Assembly: GCA_017744365.1 (NCBI GenBank)
Contig: JAGIBL010000002.1
Location: forward strand, 248,001-312,000
Reading direction: 5' to 3'
Source of the DNA: Nocardioidaceae bacterium
GTDB lineage: Bacteria > Actinomycetota > Actinomycetes > Propionibacteriales > Nocardioidaceae
Length of the DNA: 64,000 nucleotides
Made by a program: the position numbers and the translations under genes. The notes beneath the pieces are model-generated. The model was given only the letters and a program-made list of their open reading frames with translations, had not been told where the DNA came from and searched no databases. The first letter of the stretch is position 1, and each line of letters begins with the position of its first letter. Below are positions 8,686 to 16,650 of this stretch, piece after piece.

Positions 8686-10250
8686 CCCAGCCTGAGCGAC
8701 TGCGGCACCCAGCCGACGTGCGCCGGGAACTGCTTGAGACCGGTGAACTTGACCGTCGAGACCACCACGGTGGCGTGGTCGGCCATGTACATGACCACCG
8801 AGTCCTTGATGAGGATGTCCTGGGCCTGCTTGTACAGGTCGCAGGCCTGCTCCTGGTCACCGCTGGTGATCGCCTTCTCCACCAGCGCGTCGAACGCCGG
8901 GTTCTTGTACTGGGAGAAGTTGGTGCTGCTGCCGACGAACTGCGAGTCGTAGCGGGTGAACAGCATCGAGCCGGGGTCGGCGGTCGGCGGGTTGTCGAAG
9001 ATCAGCGCCATGTCCGGGGTGGAGTCGACCGACTTCAGGTCCTTGAGGTAGTCGGTGTACGTCGTGGCCTGGAGCTTGAGGTTGATGCCGATCTGCTTGA
9101 GGTTCGACTGCAGTGCGGTGGCCGCGTCCTGCTGCTCGCCGAAGATCGGCTGGAAGACCATCTTCAGCGACGAGCCGGAGACGCCGGCCTCGTCGACGAG
9201 CTGCTTGGCCTTGGCCAGGTCCATCGCCGGCGCGGACTCCGCGCGGCACGGCATGATCGAGGGCAGCGGGCCGGTGGCGATGTTGCCGTAGCCGCCGAGC
9301 AGGTGGTCCAGGTGCGCCTGGTAGTCGTAGGAGAGCCGGATCGCCTCGCGCACCTTCGGGTTCGCGGTGATCCCCTTCTGGGTGTTGAAGATGACGTAGG
9401 TGCCCGATGCCTTGGGCAGCTGGGTCAGCGTGAACTTCTTGTTGCCGGCGAACTGGGACAGGTCGGCCGGGTCGATGTTCTCGCTGGCCTGGGTGGTCCC
9501 GGCGAGCAGCTCGTCGCGCTGGGTGGAGGACTCGGCGATGGTGCGGTAGGTGATCTGCGCGATCGCGTCCTTGGTGGCCGGGTCCCAGTGGCCGTCGTAC
9601 CGCTTGAAGGCGATGGTCTGGGTGGGCACGTACTTGGCCAGCTCGTAGGGCCCGCTGCCCGCGTCGTTGTTCGCCAGCCAGGCCTGGCCCGCGTCGGCAC
9701 CGGCGTTCTTGGCGACGAGCTTGGAGTTGAGGATGTAGACGTGGCTCAGCGCGCCCACGAAGACGTTGGTCGGCTTGCTCAGGTTGATGGTCAGGGTGTG
9801 GTCGTCCTTGACCGTGGTCGAGTCGTACTCGGCGACCTGGGTGGCCACGCCGACGCCGAGCTGCTTGATCCGGTCCAGGGTGTACTTGACGTCCTCGGCG
9901 GTGACCTTGCTTCCGTCGTGGAAGGACGCGTCGCGCAGGGTGATGTCGATGGACTTGGCGTCCGGCGCGAGCTGGAAGCTCTGCGCGAGCCGGCCCTCGA
10001 GCTTGCCGTCGGCGGTGTAGTCGATGAGGTTGTCGTAGAGGGCGACGTCCACCTCGTCGATGACCGCGTCGGCCGCCAGCACCGGGTCGATGCTGCGCGG
10101 CGGCGCGGACGAGGAGATCGTGAGCGAGGCGCCGTTGGACGCGGTCGAGGTCGAGTCCGACCCGCACGCGGCCAGTGCCGGAGCCGCCACGAGGGCGAGG
10201 ACGACGGCCGCGATCCGGGCGGGTTGTGCACCTGCTTGCCAACGCGTCAT
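8682..10250 (-). CDS. ABC transporter substrate-binding lipoprotein (SBP_bac_5, DppA/OppA class)
   Basis: A 522-residue extracellular solute-binding protein and first gene of the minus-strand operon. The signal peptide ends in a lipobox APALAAC with the lipidated Cys at about 29, so it should be tethered outside the membrane. Family 5 features include SIDITLRDASFHDGSKVTAEDVKYTLDR (in two parts) and the usual length. I chose the ATG at 10250 because AGGAGG lies seven bases upstream; a longer in-frame start would place this ribosome site inside the gene. A GGTATACC palindrome at 10294-10301 sits just upstream, so repression by the GntR regulator at 17319 is likely. Confidence 0.93.
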   Translation of the reverse strand: MTRWQAGAQPARIAAVVLALVAAPALAACGSDSTSTASNGASLTISSSAPPRSIDPVLAADAVIDEVDVALYDNLIDYTADGKLEGRLAQSFQLAPDAKSIDITLRDASFHDGSKVTAEDVKYTLDRIKQLGVGVATQVAEYDSTTVKDDHTLTINLSKPTNVFVGALSHVYILNSKLVAKNAGADAGQAWLANNDAGSGPYELAKYVPTQTIAFKRYDGHWDPATKDAIAQITYRTIAESSTQRDELLAGTTQASENIDPADLSQFAGNKKFTLTQLPKASGTYVIFNTQKGITANPKVREAIRLSYDYQAHLDHLLGGYGNIATGPLPSIMPCRAESAPAMDLAKAKQLVDEAGVSGSSLKMVFQPIFGEQQDAATALQSNLKQIGINLKLQATTYTDYLKDLKSVDSTPDMALIFDNPPTADPGSMLFTRYDSQFVGSSTNFSQYKNPAFDALVEKAITSGDQEQACDLYKQAQDILIKDSVVMYMADHATVVVSTVKFTGLKQFPAHVGWVPQSLRLG

Positions 10251-10293
10251 TGCGAAGCCTCCTGAAGAAGTCGGGCCCATTTGTATGGCGTCT

Positions 10294-10301
10294 GGTATAC
10301 C
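10294..10301. promoter_or_regulatory. GGTATACC palindrome O1 (putative GntR/FCD operator)
   Basis: The site reads TGGTATACCG on the plus strand. It lies 44 bases upstream of the binding-protein start (10250, minus) and 77 bases from a second copy (10371). The core matches the inverted-repeat style of GntR-type operators such as the B. subtilis GntR site (centre TGTATACA). It is probably the control site of the dpp-type operon. Binding by the regulator at 17319-17990 is inferred, not shown. Confidence 0.6.
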
Positions 10302-10325
10302 GAACTGGACTGCTTTGGCGCTAGT

Positions 10326-10359
10326 GTTTCAGAGGAAAAAGTTTCAGTGGTTAGATAAT
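10326..10359 (+). promoter_or_regulatory. Probable sigma-70-type promoter for the M24-amidase operon, with a 15-bp-spaced direct repeat
   Basis: This is an AT-rich island in GC-rich DNA. TTTCAG (10327-10332) and TTAGAT (10351-10356) are separated by 18 bases, and GATAAT at 10354-10359 is an alternative -10. GTTTCAG occurs at 10326 and again at 10341, followed by AGG and TGG, so this is a near-perfect direct repeat with a 15-base period. The operator copy at 10371 would fall on the start site or just after it, the classic position for repression. Promoter assignment is by eye only. Confidence 0.4.
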
Positions 10360-10370
10360 TGCCGTCAGTT

Positions 10371-10378
10371 GGTATACC
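10371..10378. promoter_or_regulatory. GGTATACC palindrome O2 (putative GntR/FCD operator)
   Basis: The site reads TTGGTATACCGC. It lies 39 bases upstream of the M24 gene start and just downstream of the best -10 candidate. Together with O1 it brackets the divergent promoter region between 10250 and 10418, an arrangement that would allow coordinated or looped repression of both directions. The link to the GntR regulator is inference. Confidence 0.6.
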
Positions 10379-10417
10379 GCCACGCGGCCACGAAACAGCG
10401 ATGAAGGAGTGCGATCC

Positions 10418-11674
10418 ATGAGCGTTCAGACCGTCGAGGAGAACCGGGGCGCGGACTGGTTCCCGACCCTCACCCTCGCCGAGCGCGACCGCCGCTACGC
10501 GCGGCTGCGGGCCCTGATGGACGAGCAGGGGCTGGACGGTCTGCTGGTCTCCGGCGGCGGCCGCGACCAGCTCGACCGGTACGTCACCAACGAGGGCACC
10601 CGCGGCTACGCGCTGCTCCCCCGCGAAGGCGAGCCGGTCAGCATGATCCGCAGCGGCAACACCGCGCTCGGCCGCTACGACGTGGTCGGCGAGGGCTTCG
10701 AGCGCTGGGTCGCCGACGAGCGGCTGGTCACGCGGGAGGCGCCGCTCTCCTCGGTGCTCGCCGAGAAGGGACTGGCCACCGGCCGGGTCGGCGTGGTCGG
10801 GCTGAGCAGCCGGGCGCCGGCGAGCATGGCCGGCACCATCCCCTACAACACCTGGGCGCGCATCCTCGCCGACCTGCCCGGCGCCACCTTCCTCGACGTC
10901 GCCGGCGACTTCGAGAAGGTGATGGTGGTGCACAGCGCCGAGGAGCTGGACATGATCCGCAAGTCCGCGCAGATCGGCGAGCGCGCCTGCGCGGCGATGA
11001 TCGCGGCCGCCGGGGTCGGGGTCCGCGAGTCCGAGCTGGTCGCCACCGGGATGCGCGAGATCTTCGCCGGCGGCGGGATGACCTTCCCCGGCCCGGAGCG
11101 GTGCGGCCCCGAGCGGCTCGGCTGGTCCGGCGCCGACTGGCTCTGGATGGGCGGCGGCTCCCGGGTGATGGAGAAGGGCGACACCTTCGGTGCGGAGCTG
11201 TTCACCTTCTACGGCGGCTTCGAGTCCCAGCAGCAGATCGACATCGCCCTCGGCGAGCTGGACGAGGACCACCGCTTCCTCGACGAGGTCGCGGTGGCGT
11301 CGTACCGGGCAGGGCTGGCGGCGCTGCGACCCGGGCTCACCTTCGCCGAGCTGTGCGAGGTGATGGAGGCGCCGCTGCGCGAGGCGGACTGCTGGAACAT
11401 GGGCCCGGTGGTGCAGACCGTCTCGCCGGTGATCTTCAACAGCGCCACCCACGTCGGGCTGGACTCCCAGCCCGGCCTGGCCGGCATCCCGCACCCGCCG
11501 ACCACGCCGCGCGACGGCGACTTCGTCATCGAGCCCGGCGTCGCGTTCGCCTTCGAGCCGAACGCCTGCCGGGACAAGAAGCGGGTCTGCGTCGGCGGCA
11601 CCGTGATCGTCACCGAGGACGGCTGCGAGGAGCTGAACACGCTGAGCAACGCGATGAACGTCGTCCCGGCGTGA
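10418..11674 (+). CDS. M24-fold creatinase-like hydrolase with degenerate metal site
   Basis: A 418-residue protein with the creatinase N-terminal domain (about 20-160) and the pita-bread M24 domain (about 165-410). Aligned by eye to aminopeptidase P, the first Asp ligand is Glu (GAELFTFYGGF) and the second Asp is Gln (FESQQQ). The His region reads NSATHVGL, and the last Glu (RIEDTV) is Gly (VCVGGTVIV); only the Glu in FEPN remains. Creatinase likewise lacks metal and hydrolyses the amidino C-N bond of creatine, so a metal-free C-N hydrolase is a better guess than a peptidase. The ATG at 10418 has AAGGAG eight bases upstream. It is coupled to the amidase by a GTGA overlap. Confidence 0.85.
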   Translation: MSVQTVEENRGADWFPTLTLAERDRRYARLRALMDEQGLDGLLVSGGGRDQLDRYVTNEGTRGYALLPREGEPVSMIRSGNTALGRYDVVGEGFERWVADERLVTREAPLSSVLAEKGLATGRVGVVGLSSRAPASMAGTIPYNTWARILADLPGATFLDVAGDFEKVMVVHSAEELDMIRKSAQIGERACAAMIAAAGVGVRESELVATGMREIFAGGGMTFPGPERCGPERLGWSGADWLWMGGGSRVMEKGDTFGAELFTFYGGFESQQQIDIALGELDEDHRFLDEVAVASYRAGLAALRPGLTFAELCEVMEAPLREADCWNMGPVVQTVSPVIFNSATHVGLDSQPGLAGIPHPPTTPRDGDFVIEPGVAFAFEPNACRDKKRVCVGGTVIVTEDGCEELNTLSNAMNVVPA

Positions 11675-12978
11675 GCGACGTCCTCCTCGGGGTCGGCGCC
11701 GCCCGCGGTGCCGTCGCCCGCGGCGAGGCCTCGGCGCTCGAGCTGGCCGACGAGGCGCTCGCCCGGGTGGCCGCCCGCAACGACGAGCTGGCCGCGTTCG
11801 TCGAGGTCGACCCGGCCTTGACGCACCGGTGGGCACGCAGCGCCGGCGGGGGCGGCTTGCTGGCCGGGGTGCCGGTGGCGGTCAAGGACATGGTCGACGT
11901 GCGCGGCCTGCACACCCGGGCGGGCAGCTCGTTCCTCGGCGCACAGCCGGCGCTGCAGGACGCTGCGGTGGTGCGCCGGCTGCGCAAGGCCGGGGCGGTG
12001 GTGGTCGGCAAGACGGCCACCACCGAGTTCGCCTGCGGGCCGCACCTGACCGCGAACTCGCCGGTCCCCCGCAACCCGTACGACGCCGCCCGCACCCCGG
12101 GCGGGTCCAGCGGCGGCTCGGCCGTCGCGGTCGCCGCCGGGATGGTGCCGGTCGCGGTCGGCACCGACACCGCCGCCTCGATCCGGCAGCCGTCCGGATT
12201 CTGCGGGCTGGCCGGGCTGCGGCCGACCGCCGGGGTCGTCTCCGTCGACGGAGTGGTGCCGCTGGCCCCGGCCTTCGACACCGTCGGGCCGATCGCGCGG
12301 ACCGTCGGCGACGTCGCGATCCTCTTCGAGGTGATGTCGGGCCGCCGGATGCGCCCGCCGCTCGACGAGCGGCCCTGGACCGTCGGCGTGGTGGACGTGA
12401 CCTCGTGGGCCGCGCCCGAGGCCGAGGTGGTCACGCTCCACGCCCGGGCCCTGGACCGGTTGCGCCGCGACGGCTTGCGGCTGGTAACGGTCCGGCTGCC
12501 CGCCGGCGGCGAGTCGTTCGACGCGGCGATGCTGCTGCTGGCGCGGCAGGCCTGGCGCACGCACCGCGCCTGGTTCGCGCGGCACGGTGGCCGGTACGAC
12601 GCCCAGGTGCACCGGTTCCTCTCCTCCGGTCGCGATGCCGAGCGCGCCGACGTCAGGGCGGCCCGCACGGTCGCCGAGTCGTTCTGCCTCGGGGTGGCCC
12701 GGGCGCTGTCCCGGGTGGACGCGCTGGTGCTCCCGGTGGCGCCCACCCAGCCCTGGCCGCTGACGATGAAGCCGGTGCCCGGGCAGGAGCCACCCGGCCG
12801 GCACGGGCTGCGCTACACCGCCCCCTGGATGGTGACCCGGCGACCGGTGCTCGCGGTGCCGGCGGGCGTCTCGTCCGCGGGACTGCCGTTCGGGCTGCAG
12901 CTGGTCGGCGAGCTGAACCACGAGGAGACCCTGCTGGCGCTGGGCTCCTGGGTCGAGCAGCGGCTGGCGCCGTCATGA
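11671..12978 (+). CDS. Amidase signature family hydrolase
   Basis: A 435-residue amidase signature enzyme. The Lys-cisSer-Ser triad is visible as K72 (VAVKDMVD), S146 (TPGGSSGGSA) and S170 (TDTAASIRQPSGFCG). The usual GGS before the nucleophile is AAS here. Such enzymes hydrolyse amides, carbamates or ureido groups to an acid plus ammonia. The GTG start at 11671 overlaps the M24 stop and the stop overlaps the ATG of the next gene, so all three are co-translated from the promoter at about 10326-10359. It may act on the M24 product to free ammonia or a carbamoyl compound; this is inference. Confidence 0.9.
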   Translation: MSDVLLGVGAARGAVARGEASALELADEALARVAARNDELAAFVEVDPALTHRWARSAGGGGLLAGVPVAVKDMVDVRGLHTRAGSSFLGAQPALQDAAVVRRLRKAGAVVVGKTATTEFACGPHLTANSPVPRNPYDAARTPGGSSGGSAVAVAAGMVPVAVGTDTAASIRQPSGFCGLAGLRPTAGVVSVDGVVPLAPAFDTVGPIARTVGDVAILFEVMSGRRMRPPLDERPWTVGVVDVTSWAAPEAEVVTLHARALDRLRRDGLRLVTVRLPAGGESFDAAMLLLARQAWRTHRAWFARHGGRYDAQVHRFLSSGRDAERADVRAARTVAESFCLGVARALSRVDALVLPVAPTQPWPLTMKPVPGQEPPGRHGLRYTAPWMVTRRPVLAVPAGVSSAGLPFGLQLVGELNHEETLLALGSWVEQRLAPS

Positions 12979-13535
12979 CGGCCGCCGTCCTGCTGGTCGG
13001 CCTGCAGAACGACTACGCCCACCCCGCGGGTGCGAACAGCCGGGTCCGCGATCTCCGGGTGCCCGACCTCGAGGCGCTCGTCGCCGCGGTCAACCGGCTC
13101 ACCGCCCTGGCCCGCGCGAACGGCTGGCCGGTGTTCTGGTCGCAGGTGTCGTGGGCCGACGAGGACGCCTCCGGGCTGCTCGGCCGCCGCCGCCCGCACC
13201 TGCGCCAGGCCCTGCGCACGGGCACCTGGGGAGCCGCTCTCCTCGACGACCTGGTCGTCCTGGAGAGCGACCGGCGCATCCAGGCCACCCGCTTCAGCGC
13301 CTTCCACGGCACGTCTCTCGTCACCCAGCTGGCCGGCACCGAGCGCCTCTACGTCGGCGGCGTCGGCACCGACTACCTGGTCGAGTCCACCGTCCGCGAC
13401 GCCTTCCAGCACGACCTCGACGTGATCGTCGTCGCCGACGCCGTCCAGGGCTACAGCGACCGCGCCCACCACCGCGCCCTCGAAGCCATGTCCTCCGTCT
13501 TCGCCACGATCCTCAATTCCCCCGACCTGGCGTAG
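12975..13535 (+). CDS. Isochorismatase-fold protein lacking the catalytic triad (probable pseudoenzyme)
   Basis: A 186-residue protein with the cysteine-hydrolase fold: N-terminal strand VLLVGLQNDY, the segment TRFSAFHGT and the region YVGGVGTDYLVESTVRDAF followed by VIVVADAVQGY. The family uses Asp-Lys-Cys. Here the Asp position of DxQND is G9, the Lys position before RFSAF is A104, and the Cys in TD.CV is L135. I checked these codons in the nucleotide sequence. All three losses with an otherwise intact fold suggest a non-catalytic, ligand-binding or partner-binding role. The ATG overlaps the amidase stop (ATGA), so it is made with the amidase. Confidence 0.85.
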   Translation: MTAAVLLVGLQNDYAHPAGANSRVRDLRVPDLEALVAAVNRLTALARANGWPVFWSQVSWADEDASGLLGRRRPHLRQALRTGTWGAALLDDLVVLESDRRIQATRFSAFHGTSLVTQLAGTERLYVGGVGTDYLVESTVRDAFQHDLDVIVVADAVQGYSDRAHHRALEAMSSVFATILNSPDLA

Positions 13536-13540
13536 AAGGA

Positions 13541-13632
13541 CACGTGTTCACGCTGACCTGGCGCAAAGGTGCACGTGTTGACGCTGACCTGGCGCAAAGG
13601 CGCACGTGTTCACGCTGACCTGGCGCAAAAGT
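13541..13632 (+). repeat. 31-bp tandem repeat, three copies
   Basis: Copies start at 13541, 13572 and 13603, each opening CACGTGTT(C/G)ACGCTGACC and followed by TGGCGCAAA. The array begins five bases after the isochorismatase-fold stop. Copies differ by one or two bases, and the third merges into the hairpin below. There are no spacers, so it is not CRISPR. Each unit contains the CACGTG hexamer. Function unknown. Confidence 0.9.
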
Positions 13633-13668
13633 GCGTGTGACTACACGCACTTTTGCGCCAGGTCAGCG
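13613..13668. terminator. Perfect 26-bp inverted repeat, 4-base loop; probable bidirectional terminator or mobile repeat
   Basis: The left arm 13613-13638 and right arm 13643-13668 are exact reverse complements, with loop GACT. It lies between two converging genes (stops at 13535 plus and 13679 minus), where a bidirectional terminator would sit. The central AAAAG/CTTTT gives short A/T tracts but no long U tail. The arm continues the sequence of the 31-bp tandem repeats, so it more likely arose as an intergenic repeat family than as a plain terminator. Confidence 0.7.
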
Positions 13669-13678
13669 TTCAGGTGGG

Positions 13679-15103
13679 TCAGGTGAGGCGGGTGGCGAGG
13701 GCGGTCAGGGCGGAGGTGAAGGCTTCCATCGGGGGGTGGGTGATGCCGGCGCCGATCATCCCGACGCCCGGGTGCTTGTGGGCGATGGCGGTGTTGATGA
13801 CCGGGAGCACGCCCGTCTCCACCACCTTGCGCACGTCGATCCCGGTCGGCACGCCGCGGAAGTCCAGCCCCGGCACGGTCACGTTCGGGTTCTCCGCGAC
13901 CGTGATCGCGGCCATCTCCTCGGTGGAGGCACGCGCGTCCTCGACGGTGCCGCCGACCAGGGCGACGATGGCCGGTGCGGCCGCCATGGCGAACCCGCCG
14001 ACGCCGTAGGTCTCGGTGATCGCCGAGTCGCCGATGTCCAGGCCCGAGTCCTCCGGCTTGTAGCCGGCCAGCATCGGCCCGACCACCTTCTGGGCCGGCC
14101 CGGTGAACCAGGTGTTCCCGGGCAGCCCGGCGACCCGGATGCCGAACTCGACGCCGTTGCGGCACATCGTGGTCACCACGGTGGAGTCCTCGATGCCGTG
14201 GGCCGCGTCCAGGGCCGCCTTCGCCATCGCCATCCAGGTCGGCCCGGAGAAGTAGTCCGAGCTGGCCACGAAGTCGAAGATCTCCTTCTTCTCCGCGACC
14301 GAGAACCGGGTCTGCAGCAGGCCCGGCGCAAGCGCCTGGAACAGCAGCGTGGTCCCGGCGATGTTCCGGTTGTGCGCCTCGTCGCCCATGTGCAGCGCCT
14401 GGGAGAGCAGCAGCCGCAGGTCGACCGGCCCGCCGATCTCGACGGCCTCGGCCAGCGCCGGCCCGAGCACGTCGCGCATCCAGCGCAGCCTCTCGATCAC
14501 CGAGGCGTCGTTGGCCCCCATCCGCAGGTTCTTGGCGACCTGCTCGGACAGGTTCGTGTAGGCCCGGTTGCCGTAGGTCTGGTTCTCGACCACGTGCACG
14601 TACATCGAGGCCGAGGTGACTCCGGCCATCGACCCGACCGCGTCGTGCTCATGGCAGGGCGCGAACCGGATCGCCCCCGAGCGCGCCACCCGGTCGGCCT
14701 CCTCGACGTCGGCGGCGAGGCCCTCGAACACCAGCGCGCCGGTGACCGAGCCGCGCATCGTGCCGGACATCCGCTCGTAGGAGATCGGCGGCCCGGCGTG
14801 CAGGATCGTCTCCCTGGTCATCCCGGGAATCGCCTCGAGGGCCGGCGCGAAGCCGACCAGCACCGGGCGGCTGGACACGATCCGCTCGACGGCGAGGGCG
14901 TTGGCGCGCTCGATCCGCTCGCGCACGGCCGGCTCCTCCAGCGCGCTCAGCGCGGCGACCACCTCGAGCCGGCCACCGCCGGGCGGGGTCCAGTCCACCG
15001 AGGTCACGTCGACGCCCTGGGCAGCCAGGTCGTCGTGGAACATCCGCAGTCCCACGTTCAGCACCGACAGCTCGCCGGAGAAGAGCTCGCTCGTCTTGTT
15101 CAC
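13679..15103 (-). CDS. allG: DUF1116 protein, AllG (YlbE)-like subunit of oxamate carbamoyltransferase
   Basis: A 474-residue DUF1116 protein. In E. coli the homologue YlbE/AllG works with FdrA/AllF and YlbF/AllH as oxamate carbamoyltransferase, which phosphorolyses oxalurate (N-carbamoyl oxamate type chemistry) to oxamate and carbamoyl phosphate. Recognisable conserved stretches are VDWTPPGGG near the N-terminus, HMGDEAHNRN in the middle and AITVAENPNVTVPG near the C-terminus. The GTG start at 15103 overlaps the fdrA stop (GTGA) with GGAGG upstream. The call rests on family recognition plus the neighbours fdrA, carbamate kinase and DUF2877. The true carbamoyl donor here may not be oxalurate. 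Confidence 0.85.
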   Translation of the reverse strand: MNKTSELFSGELSVLNVGLRMFHDDLAAQGVDVTSVDWTPPGGGRLEVVAALSALEEPAVRERIERANALAVERIVSSRPVLVGFAPALEAIPGMTRETILHAGPPISYERMSGTMRGSVTGALVFEGLAADVEEADRVARSGAIRFAPCHEHDAVGSMAGVTSASMYVHVVENQTYGNRAYTNLSEQVAKNLRMGANDASVIERLRWMRDVLGPALAEAVEIGGPVDLRLLLSQALHMGDEAHNRNIAGTTLLFQALAPGLLQTRFSVAEKKEIFDFVASSDYFSGPTWMAMAKAALDAAHGIEDSTVVTTMCRNGVEFGIRVAGLPGNTWFTGPAQKVVGPMLAGYKPEDSGLDIGDSAITETYGVGGFAMAAAPAIVALVGGTVEDARASTEEMAAITVAENPNVTVPGLDFRGVPTGIDVRKVVETGVLPVINTAIAHKHPGVGMIGAGITHPPMEAFTSALTALATRLT

Positions 15104-16650
15104 CGGCCGGCCTCCTTCGCCACGAACTCGCGGGCCAGCAGGCCGGTGTTGGTGCTGCTGCTCGCGATGGTCACGCCGGCCGCCTCGAGCGCGCGCACCT
15201 GGTCGGCGTACGCCGGCTGGTCGAGGTCCGTGCCGAGCACGTAGCCGAGGATCTCCAGGTGCCGGCCGGCCTCGGCCGCGATCCGCTTCGCCTCGGTGAT
15301 CGCCGGCAGGGTGACACCGACCGGGTCCGGGTGCGCGCCGTACCCGAGGATGAAGTCGAGCGCGATCACGCCCACCTCCGGGTCGGCGGCCTCGGCGACG
15401 ATCCGGGCGTTGCGCAGCGTCGGGTCGATCATCGGGTGCGGCCGGCCGTCGGTGAGCTCGTCGTCGCCGAAGTCGAGGAAGGTGTGCCCGCGGCTGGGCT
15501 CGAGCGCGCCGATCCGCCGGCGCGGGTCCTGGCCGACGTTCGACCAGACGTCGTCGTACGTCGCCAGCGCCGCGTACATCGCCTCGTCGCAGAGGGTGCC
15601 GCCGCAGAACAGCCCGCGCACGTAGCGCTGCTCGTCGCCGAGCTTGCCGCGCACCTTCTCGATGAGCGGCCAGTTCAGGGCATGGAGGTCGAGGGCGGAC
15701 TCGTCGGCGCCCGCGAGCAGCACCGCCTGCAGGGCCGCCGGCTTGGTGCCGGACGCGAACACCGCGCCGGCCTTCTCGACGGCCGCCTCGGACCCGCCGA
15801 GGAAGCAGACCACCACCGGCTTGCCCGCCCGGGCGACCTCCGCGAGCACGGCCTCCTCGACCTCGGGGGCGGGCGGCTTGGAGACCAGCACGATCACCTC
15901 GGTGGCCGGGTCAGCGGCCAGCGCGCGCAGCCCGTCGATCATCATCACGCCGCCGACCTCGGCGGACAGGTCACGGCCGCCGGTACCGATCAGCTGGGAG
16001 ACGCCGCCGCCGAAGTCGTGGATCCGGACGCTGACCTCCTGGGCGCCGGTGCCGGAGGCGGCGACGATGCCGATGGCTCCCCGTCGTACGGCGTTGCCGA
16101 AGCAGAGCGCGACCCCGTTGATGATCGCGGTGCCGCAGTCCGGCCCCATCATCAGCAGGCCGCGCTCGTGGGCGAGCCGCTTGAGCGCGACCTCCTCGGC
16201 GACCGGGACGTTGTCGCTGAACAGCAGCACGTGCAGGTCCCGCTCCAGGGCCTTGCGGGCCTCGCGCGCGGCGTAGGCGCCGTTGACCGCGACCACCGCC
16301 AGGTTGGCCTCCGGGACCGCAGCGACGGCCGCGTCCAGGGTCCGCGGCGCCCGCGCCTGCTCGTCGCGCTCGGGGCGGCGCCGCTCCAGCAGCGCCTCGA
16401 CGGCCGCCAGGGTGGCGTCGGCGTCGGTGCCGTCCGCGACGGTGACCACGAGCATCAGGTCGCCGGGCCCGGCGGCCTCGAGCGCGGGTGCACCCAGGCC
16501 GAGGTCGGCCAGCACCCGCTTGTTCATCTCGGTGGCCATCGCGACGAACGCCTCGGTGACGCCGTCGAGCTCGTTGGCCCGGGTGGAGACGGCCATCAGC
16601 GTCACCGAGTCGACGTAGGTGTTGGCCCGGACCGCGACCCGGGTGGTCAT
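15100..16650 (-). CDS. fdrA: FdrA (AllF)-like acyl-CoA synthetase-fold carbamoyltransferase subunit
   Basis: A 516-residue protein of the FdrA family, built like a fused succinyl-CoA synthetase. An N-terminal CoA-binding-like part contains LMMGPDCGTAIINGVALCFG and IGIVAASGTGAQE, and a ligase-CoA part contains LFCGGTLCDE and LDFILGYGAHPDP. FdrA is the largest subunit of the oxamate carbamoyltransferase of E. coli anaerobic allantoin degradation. The ATG at 16650 overlaps the ankyrin-gene stop, and its own stop overlaps the DUF1116 start, so the three are one translational unit. The substrate is inferred from family and context. Confidence 0.88.
   Translation of the reverse strand: MTTRVAVRANTYVDSVTLMAVSTRANELDGVTEAFVAMATEMNKRVLADLGLGAPALEAAGPGDLMLVVTVADGTDADATLAAVEALLERRRPERDEQARAPRTLDAAVAAVPEANLAVVAVNGAYAAREARKALERDLHVLLFSDNVPVAEEVALKRLAHERGLLMMGPDCGTAIINGVALCFGNAVRRGAIGIVAASGTGAQEVSVRIHDFGGGVSQLIGTGGRDLSAEVGGVMMIDGLRALAADPATEVIVLVSKPPAPEVEEAVLAEVARAGKPVVVCFLGGSEAAVEKAGAVFASGTKPAALQAVLLAGADESALDLHALNWPLIEKVRGKLGDEQRYVRGLFCGGTLCDEAMYAALATYDDVWSNVGQDPRRRIGALEPSRGHTFLDFGDDELTDGRPHPMIDPTLRNARIVAEAADPEVGVIALDFILGYGAHPDPVGVTLPAITEAKRIAAEAGRHLEILGYVLGTDLDQPAYADQVRALEAAGVTIASSSTNTGLLAREFVAKEAGR

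Noticed and set aside
13541-13632. Three 31-bp repeats as a CRISPR array
   Set aside because: The units are contiguous with no spacers and no cas genes are nearby; it is a tandem repeat.
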